Of a stretch of DNA of 64,000 nt, positions 58,899 to 64,000 are shown piece after piece. The stretch comes from Anaerolineaceae bacterium (lineage in GTDB: Bacteria > Chloroflexota > Anaerolineae > Anaerolineales > Anaerolineaceae): contig JAENZD010000002.1 of NCBI GenBank assembly GCA_016841445.1, forward strand, positions 372,001-436,000, in the 5' to 3' direction. The position numbers and the translations under genes were made by a program. The notes under the pieces were generated by a model. It was not told the DNA's origin. It ran no database searches and saw only the letters and a list, made by a program, of their open reading frames with translations. How positions within the stretch are numbered: the first letter of the stretch is position 1; every line of letters begins with the position of its first letter.

Positions 58899-61475
58899 TT
58901 AAATCACCTGCAGTACTGACCCCTCGAGCGTCTTTTCAACCTCGATCCGTGTAGGAAAGGCTTCTTTGAGCTCCTCAAGGTGAGTGATCACCAGGATCTT
59001 CTCGAAGTCACCTCTGACCAGGTTGATCGCTTCCACCAACCGCTGGCGTCCCTGGGCATCCTGACTGCCAAATCCCTCATCGATCACCAGGGTTTGCAAC
59101 CGGGCACCGGCGCGCCTGGCTAAAATTTCTGAGAGCGCCAAACGGATAGCAAAATTGACCCGGAAAGCTTCGCCGCCGGAGTACATCTCATAATCCCTTA
59201 CCCCTACACTGTCGCTGATCACCAGGTCAAGGGTTTCTTTCTGATCTTCCCGGCTGGCGTCTTTATACTCACGCTGGGTTTCGAAACGTAAAGACATCCT
59301 CCCGTTCGTCAGGCGGGAGAGCAGGTTGTTGGCGGTCTCTTCAATCTCCGGGAGGGCTTGCTCGATCAATAAAGCTGGAATGCCGTCTTTGCCAAAGGCA
59401 CGTTCAAGCTGCTTGAGATCGGCAATATGAAGCGTCAGGTTTTCCCGTTCTTCAAGCAGTTCCGCTTTACGTTTTTCTTGATCCCTCAGCGCATTTACTT
59501 GCTGTTCGGCACCGCCCACTTCCCTACGGAGGATGTTCTCTTTCTCCTGGATGTCATAGAAATCATTTTCTTCTTTTTTCAGGTCAGGGAATTCAACTTC
59601 TGTAGCGGCCATTTTTGCCGCAGCGTCTTCAAAAGCGTTTGACTGCTTCTTGATGAGTCCTGATTTTTCGGATTCCTGGTTAATTAGATCATCGATCTCG
59701 CGTTCAACTGGTACCAGTGAAGCCCGGGCTTGTTTTATCTCCAACAAATCCTGTTCAGCCTTGCGGCCTTCTTTTTCAGCTTGGCGCAGTTTCTCGTGAG
59801 CTTTCAGGTCATACCCAAGGGATTCCATGTCCAGCTTAATCGCATCCAACTGCTGGCGCGCTTCAAGAGCGAACAACGCTTTTGCCAGGACCTCGGAGAC
59901 CTCTTCTAACCGGGGTGCACCTTCTGACTCCCATGATTTTCTGTTCTCTTCAAGAGAAGCCAATTTATTGCTGATCTGGTCGACTTTTTGGTTGGCCTCT
60001 CGCAGTTCCCGATCAGCGCTTTTGAGATTAGCCAGTTCTGCGCCGAGCTTCTGAAGTTCGGTTTCAAAGTTCTGCAGCAGATCGCTGTTGACCCTGTATT
60101 TTTCGCGCATTGACTCAAGCTCATCGTTCAATTGGTCAAGTAACCCCGCTCTGTGTTCCTGGGTTAATGGTTGGCCGCAAACCGGGCATTCCGCTTCTTC
60201 AGTGCCTTTGAGCTGGTCAATTCGATTGGTGAGCTTCTTGCCCTCATCAGCCAAGCGAGGATTTTCCGCTTTGGCGTTTGCGAACATCTCCTGGCGCTGA
60301 CGGATTTCTTCGTCTAATGCTTCACGTCGTTCAATTTTTCTTTGGGCATTTTTGATGGCTGCCTGGGCATCCGAAATTTGTGCTTGAAGCCCCTCTACCT
60401 CAGCAAGAGCCTGGGTGATTTCAGATTTTTGTGCTTCCAGCGTTTTCTTTTCCTGCTGCAATCGTGCTTCTTCTGCATGGATGGTTTGCAAAGGCCCCTG
60501 GCGCAGTGCTTCATGTTGGCGGTAGGCTTCTGCCAATTCCTCCATATTGCTGAGCTCTTCGCGAGCCTGCTGCCAATCCTGGTAAGCTTTTTCAACCGCA
60601 TCGGCCTCTGCCAGGGTTTCTAAATAACCGGATTTTTCTTTTTGGCGTTCTTCAAGGGTCTCAAGGATGCGGTTTTGATCCTGCCGAGTGCTTTCCAGCT
60701 GTGAACGGAGGGTTTCCACCAATTTTCGCTGTTCTTCAAGGGACGCATGCAAGCGCTGTACGGACTCAAGGATCTTTGCCTGTGATTTTCGCTGTTCCTC
60801 CAGGCCTTCTAAACGTTCTTTCAATGCGGCCAGGTGTTTTTTGCGTTCCGGGCCCTCATCCAGCTCAGCCTGGATCTCTGCCAGGCGGCCATCCAATGCT
60901 TTGACATCTTTTTCGACCTCTCGCCGGCGCATGCCCGCGGTTTCACGGTAGCTTTCCCATACTTCAAGCCCCAGGATGTTGCTCAGGATGCGCTTGCGTT
61001 CAGCAGGACGAGCTGTTGCAAATTGATCAGCCTTGCCCTGCAGGAAAAACGAGGCATTGGTGAAGGTTTCAAAATCCATCCGCAGAGTGTTTTCGATCTT
61101 ACTATCCGTTTCCCGCAGGGTTCTTTCCGTGAGGGGCTTCCAGCGGCCTTCTTCCCCGGGGATATTGGCGCGAATAAAGAATTCTACAGAGGACGTTTTG
61201 CCGCGCGGGTTGGTGCGCATGACGCGGTAGCGGTTGCCTTCGTAATCAAAGTCGAGCGTTACTTCTGCGGCTTCAACCTGCGGATTATTATTGATGACTG
61301 ATTCATCCCGCTTGCGTGCCTGGCCAAATAAAGCCCAGGTTATCGCGTCCAAAACAGAGGATTTGCCAGCCCCGTTCTGCCCGGAGATACAGGCCAGGTC
61401 AAAGCCGGTGAAATCCAGTTCGACTGGCTTGCGGTAGGAGAGAAAGCCTTCGATCTTAAGTTTGACAGGGATCAT
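58899..61475 (-). CDS. Rad50/SbcC-like SMC-family ATPase
   Basis: An 858-residue protein. N-terminal ATPase half: IPVKLKIEGFLSYRKPVELDF with Walker A ISGQNGAGKSSVLDAITWALFGQ. Long coiled coils (about 170-425 and 455-700) surround the zinc hook AECPVCGQPL (about residue 430). The C-terminal half holds the signature YSGGEAFRVNFAIRLALSEIL and Walker B LQTLVIDEGFGSQD. It is shorter than E. coli SbcC, near archaeal Rad50 in size. It is the last gene of an operon with herA and nurA, one base after herA. No Mre11/SbcD gene is in the window. Confidence 0.92.
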   Translation of the reverse strand: MIPVKLKIEGFLSYRKPVELDFTGFDLACISGQNGAGKSSVLDAITWALFGQARKRDESVINNNPQVEAAEVTLDFDYEGNRYRVMRTNPRGKTSSVEFFIRANIPGEEGRWKPLTERTLRETDSKIENTLRMDFETFTNASFFLQGKADQFATARPAERKRILSNILGLEVWESYRETAGMRRREVEKDVKALDGRLAEIQAELDEGPERKKHLAALKERLEGLEEQRKSQAKILESVQRLHASLEEQRKLVETLRSQLESTRQDQNRILETLEERQKEKSGYLETLAEADAVEKAYQDWQQAREELSNMEELAEAYRQHEALRQGPLQTIHAEEARLQQEKKTLEAQKSEITQALAEVEGLQAQISDAQAAIKNAQRKIERREALDEEIRQRQEMFANAKAENPRLADEGKKLTNRIDQLKGTEEAECPVCGQPLTQEHRAGLLDQLNDELESMREKYRVNSDLLQNFETELQKLGAELANLKSADRELREANQKVDQISNKLASLEENRKSWESEGAPRLEEVSEVLAKALFALEARQQLDAIKLDMESLGYDLKAHEKLRQAEKEGRKAEQDLLEIKQARASLVPVEREIDDLINQESEKSGLIKKQSNAFEDAAAKMAATEVEFPDLKKEENDFYDIQEKENILRREVGGAEQQVNALRDQEKRKAELLEERENLTLHIADLKQLERAFGKDGIPALLIEQALPEIEETANNLLSRLTNGRMSLRFETQREYKDASREDQKETLDLVISDSVGVRDYEMYSGGEAFRVNFAIRLALSEILARRAGARLQTLVIDEGFGSQDAQGRQRLVEAINLVRGDFEKILVITHLEELKEAFPTRIEVEKTLEGSVLQVI

Positions 61476-61476
61476 A

Positions 61477-63198
61477 TTAGAATCCTAATTCATCCATGAT
61501 TTGATCATTGCTGCGTTTTGGCTTATCTGCCTGGAGTTCTTCCCAAAAAGCGTCATCATAACGTCGGGAGCGAACCAATATCGGAATGGGAACACCCCAG
61601 CCCAGCATCAGGACTTCTTCCTTGGGCTGAAGGCGTGCCAGCATCCCGCGCAGGGCATCTCGTCCTGCCAGCCCGGTCAGCACTGATTGGATATCATCAG
61701 CGTCACCCAACCAGCCGGTGATGCGCGTTCCCAGCTGCGACATGACTTCATCGTAGATTTGGGAGGGGCGCTGGTCGATGATCAGCAGGGTCACGTAATA
61801 CTTGCGCATCTCGCGTGCGATGGTGCTGAAGGTGGTTTGGGAAGCCATCTCCCGGTTGAGGAGCTTATGGGCTTCTTCCACCACGATCACCAGTGGACGG
61901 GGTTCTTCCGCACCCTGGTGTCCGCTGCGGAAGTTGTTGGTTCGCCGCTCCCAAACGTCGCGGATGCGGCGAGTGAGCAGGTTGGAGACGAACAGGTAGT
62001 CCAGGTCGCTCTCGTGCTTACCGAAGGAGAGCACCACGTGCTGTCCGTTGTCAAGATTATTGATCATTTCCTGCAGGGCATTGCCGGCTGCTTCTTCTAC
62101 GATATATGGGGCATTGAAAAGCCGGCGCAGCTTGGAATGTAAGGCTTCTGCGGCTGCTGGATGCACGCCGGCACCATCTGCCCAGGCAGCCACGCTGTCC
62201 GGTGCGGGTGAGCGTTTGCCTTCATCATCGAAGATATAAGCGTTGACCCGCATGTGTTTGAATTCATGAAACCAATCATTGTGGAAGGTATTCCGCAGGG
62301 CTTCAAGCGTGGTGGGTGTGGTCTCCCGCAAGTTGAGCTCCTGTGAAAGCATGAGCACATCCTCGGGGGTGATATCCGATTCAGCGATCTCGAGGGTGTA
62401 ATCGGGGGTTGCACCACGAATGGTCGCACCCCGCCCCAAACCGACCATGCGCACTTTGGAGGCGAACTTACCTTTCAAGCCGGGTACCCGTAAGCCGGTA
62501 TCAGAGGCGGTGTCATCAGGCCCGTATTCGTTGTGCATGTCAAAGATCAGAACGGAGGTTTTTCCTCGCTGGATCAGCCCAGCCAGGATCACGCGGGTCA
62601 GGAAGGATTTGCCGGTGCCGGTTGCACCGAAGATGCCTGCTGAGCGCTGGACCAGTTTATCGAGATCGACGCACACCGGGTGTCTGCCTTCGATGGTATT
62701 GCCAATCCTGAAGAAGCCTCTCTCCCCTTCCTTCCCGAAGATCTCTGCGATATCACCGGCATTTGCCAAACGTACCTGGGCGTGGTGTTGGGGTACCGTC
62801 TTGACCGGTTCTGGGCGGATTTGCTCTTCAAGCACTTTCTGGAACCAGGCATTATAAGCCGGATCATCCGGTTCAGGACCGCGCTCCATCATCAGCGCGG
62901 TTAAGATCTCAAGGTTGGTATAGAGGGTTTGCCCATGCAGCAGCTTGGAGAGGTGCACTGGCAGGCGGATTTCACTTTGCTCATCGGCGAAGCGCGGGTC
63001 AGTTGACCCTAAAAACAGGTCAGTGACAAGGCCGTAAAACAGCCAGCCCCCGCTCTCTACCACCACAAAAGCACCTTCCTGGACGGTTTGAGCCGGGACG
63101 GACAGCCGGGCTTGCAGGTTGGCTTTGAGCCCGCCGCCCACAATATAGCCGATGGGGCCTGTGTTACTTTGAGGGTTATGATTGGTTTGTTCACTCAT
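61477..63198 (-). CDS. herA: HerA-type DNA translocase (FtsK/HerA ATPase)
   Basis: A 573-residue protein. Residues about 1-120 are a HAS-barrel (IGYIVGGGLKANLQARLSVPAQTVQEGAFVVVE), followed by the RecA-like core: Walker A GIFGATGTGKSFLTRVILAGL (about 191-211), VLIFDMHNEYG, Walker B PLVIVVEEAHKLLN and sensor LLIIDQRPSQI. HerA forms a hexameric pump that works with the nuclease NurA in end resection. Its neighbours are nurA, a HAS-barrel protein and a Rad50-like gene. Confidence 0.92.
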   Translation of the reverse strand: MSEQTNHNPQSNTGPIGYIVGGGLKANLQARLSVPAQTVQEGAFVVVESGGWLFYGLVTDLFLGSTDPRFADEQSEIRLPVHLSKLLHGQTLYTNLEILTALMMERGPEPDDPAYNAWFQKVLEEQIRPEPVKTVPQHHAQVRLANAGDIAEIFGKEGERGFFRIGNTIEGRHPVCVDLDKLVQRSAGIFGATGTGKSFLTRVILAGLIQRGKTSVLIFDMHNEYGPDDTASDTGLRVPGLKGKFASKVRMVGLGRGATIRGATPDYTLEIAESDITPEDVLMLSQELNLRETTPTTLEALRNTFHNDWFHEFKHMRVNAYIFDDEGKRSPAPDSVAAWADGAGVHPAAAEALHSKLRRLFNAPYIVEEAAGNALQEMINNLDNGQHVVLSFGKHESDLDYLFVSNLLTRRIRDVWERRTNNFRSGHQGAEEPRPLVIVVEEAHKLLNREMASQTTFSTIAREMRKYYVTLLIIDQRPSQIYDEVMSQLGTRITGWLGDADDIQSVLTGLAGRDALRGMLARLQPKEEVLMLGWGVPIPILVRSRRYDDAFWEELQADKPKRSNDQIMDELGF

Positions 63199-63226
63199 GA
63201 TTTTCGCCGTCTCTTATAATGTAGGG

Positions 63227-63823
63227 TTATATCTCACTGACTGCGCCGAGAATGTCCATCAGTTGCTGGTAGTCATCCCGCATGAGGATGATCAGCTCCT
63301 GCAGGGCACGTTCAACCCAATCCGAGTTTCCTGCCTCATCCTGTGCTTTTTTAGCCTGGATCAGGTGGGCAGCCAGGAGTTCCTCGACCGGTTTATCCCG
63401 ATCCCTCAGGATTTGCCTGAAGTAGCCAAACCTTCCGCCGCTGGTAAAGCGCACCACTTCCTCAGATGTGCACAGGAAGATCGCGTCCAGGCTGAGGGGC
63501 GGCCGGGGCGGCAGCAGGTGTGTGATCTGCCCGTCCTGTTCATACCCTAACGCCAGCACGCCGATTTCAACCGGCACATTGCGGTTTTGGCGGTTATCCT
63601 GCAGCACTTCCTCCGGCACTTCGGCCGCGGTGATCAGCTGTCGTACCAGCCCGTCATCATCAATGTGGATATCATAGATCAGCCCGTAGACCTGGGTGTT
63701 ATCTGCCAGCGGCACACGCACCAGCGCGCCAAAACTGGGCGCGTCGAGCTGGTTCACCCGGCAGCCGACCACAAAACCTGTGGTTCCGGAGCGTAATAAG
63801 CGTCCCATTGCTATTTCGTTCAT
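63227..63823 (-). CDS. Stand-alone HAS-barrel protein of the HerA-NurA operon
   Basis: A 198-residue protein. Its first 110 residues have the HAS-barrel pattern seen at the start of HerA: MGRLLRSGTTGFVVGCRVNQLDAPSFGALVRVPL and VYGLIYDIHIDDDGLVRQLI. The rest is helical (EELLAAHLIQAKKAQDEAG...LMRDDYQQLMDIL) and lacks an ATPase. It could be an adaptor between NurA and HerA. Its ATG overlaps the nurA stop (ATGA), and herA starts 28 bases after it. AGG lies before the ATG. HAS-barrel identity is moderately sure; function is inferred from place. Confidence 0.7.
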   Translation of the reverse strand: MNEIAMGRLLRSGTTGFVVGCRVNQLDAPSFGALVRVPLADNTQVYGLIYDIHIDDDGLVRQLITAAEVPEEVLQDNRQNRNVPVEIGVLALGYEQDGQITHLLPPRPPLSLDAIFLCTSEEVVRFTSGGRFGYFRQILRDRDKPVEELLAAHLIQAKKAQDEAGNSDWVERALQELIILMRDDYQQLMDILGAVSEI

Positions 63824-64000
63824 CCCTCATACCTCGTTTTCCCGGTGGGTAAGTCTTTATGATACTGCTTATTTGATTTTTCATCGACGGGGATCCCCCG
63901 GCGTTCGAATTCTGTCATGATCATCGCCTCCACATGTTCGTGCTCAGCCAGGCTCACGACAGCAACCTCATGTGCCCTGTGGAGGATATAGGGGTAGGGG
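63820..64000 (-). CDS. nurA: NurA-domain nuclease, C-terminal end only
   Basis: The frame from the window edge gives 59 residues: YPYILHRAHEVAVVSLAEHE, then VEAMIMTEFERRGIPVDEKS and NKQYHKDLPTGKTRYEG-stop. The HEVAVVS strand, the RRGIPVDEKSNKQYHK end and the place beside herA match the C-terminus of NurA 5'-3' nucleases. The catalytic part lies outside the window. The stop overlaps the next ATG. Confidence 0.75.
   Translation of the reverse strand, partial: PYPYILHRAHEVAVVSLAEHEHVEAMIMTEFERRGIPVDEKSNKQYHKDLPTGKTRYEG

Overview
The window looks like a chromosomal segment of an anaerobic, filament-type Chloroflexota bacterium, most likely class Anaerolineae. This is inferred from the overall protein style, moderate GC with mixed AT-rich intergenic DNA, an FMN-riboswitch-controlled ABC riboflavin transporter of the RibXYZ type known from Chloroflexi, a NurA/HerA/Rad50-like operon, and a SelD that itself uses selenocysteine. 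No rRNA, tRNA, CRISPR array or complete insertion sequence was seen.

Left part (1-21.9 kb): an accessory-looking zone of short, mostly single-gene transcription units: a partial SDR, DUF4386, TPR and P-loop kinase proteins, an arsR-arsM arsenic operon with a clear sigma70 promoter and an overlapping palindromic operator, two flavodoxin-like proteins, an MDR oxidoreductase, SAM-fold proteins, several membrane proteins, a winged-helix regulator operon, and three CPBP-type intramembrane proteases. A fourth CPBP copy survives only as its promoter and first ~20 codons (11382-11624). Several long intergenic gaps hold copies of an unnamed dispersed repeat (775, 1970, 11271, 14949, 15842).

Middle part (22.1-33.7 kb): a surface-polysaccharide cluster, all on the + strand and largely translationally coupled: flippase, SAM methyltransferase, two GT4 glycosyltransferases, WecG/TagA-type GT26, a secreted small protein, a DUF115 protein, a polyprenyl-phosphate sugar-1-P transferase, an O-antigen-ligase-type membrane protein, and a sulfatase/LTA-synthase-like protein.

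Right part (33.8-64 kb): mostly housekeeping. A ferritin-like/VIT1 iron protein; rarA with a phosphoglycerate-mutase-like gene; PPK2 with a PfkB kinase; then on the - strand gatC-gatA-nucleotidyltransferase-small protein-aminotransferase-gatB, and rsgA with an RNHCP protein. Upstream of rsgA lie two tandem small-ORF/terminator units. Next comes the - strand ABC transporter ribX-ribY-ribZ behind an FMN riboswitch with a textbook intrinsic terminator. On the + strand follow rplS, a class-I glutamine amidotransferase, a heterodimeric ABC exporter, selD (in-frame UGA at codon 22 with a downstream hairpin) and a secreted CAP-LysM protein. Finally on the - strand there are a periplasmic-binding-fold protein without a signal peptide and an operon nurA (partial, runs off the end) - HAS-barrel protein - herA - rad50/sbcC-like.

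The most unusual signals are the UGA-interrupted selD, the leader-ORF/terminator tandem at 46.7-47.0 kb, the dispersed repeat family with the duplicated CPBP 5' end, the archaeal-style HerA-NurA-Rad50 operon with an extra stand-alone HAS-barrel protein, and several probable leaderless genes.
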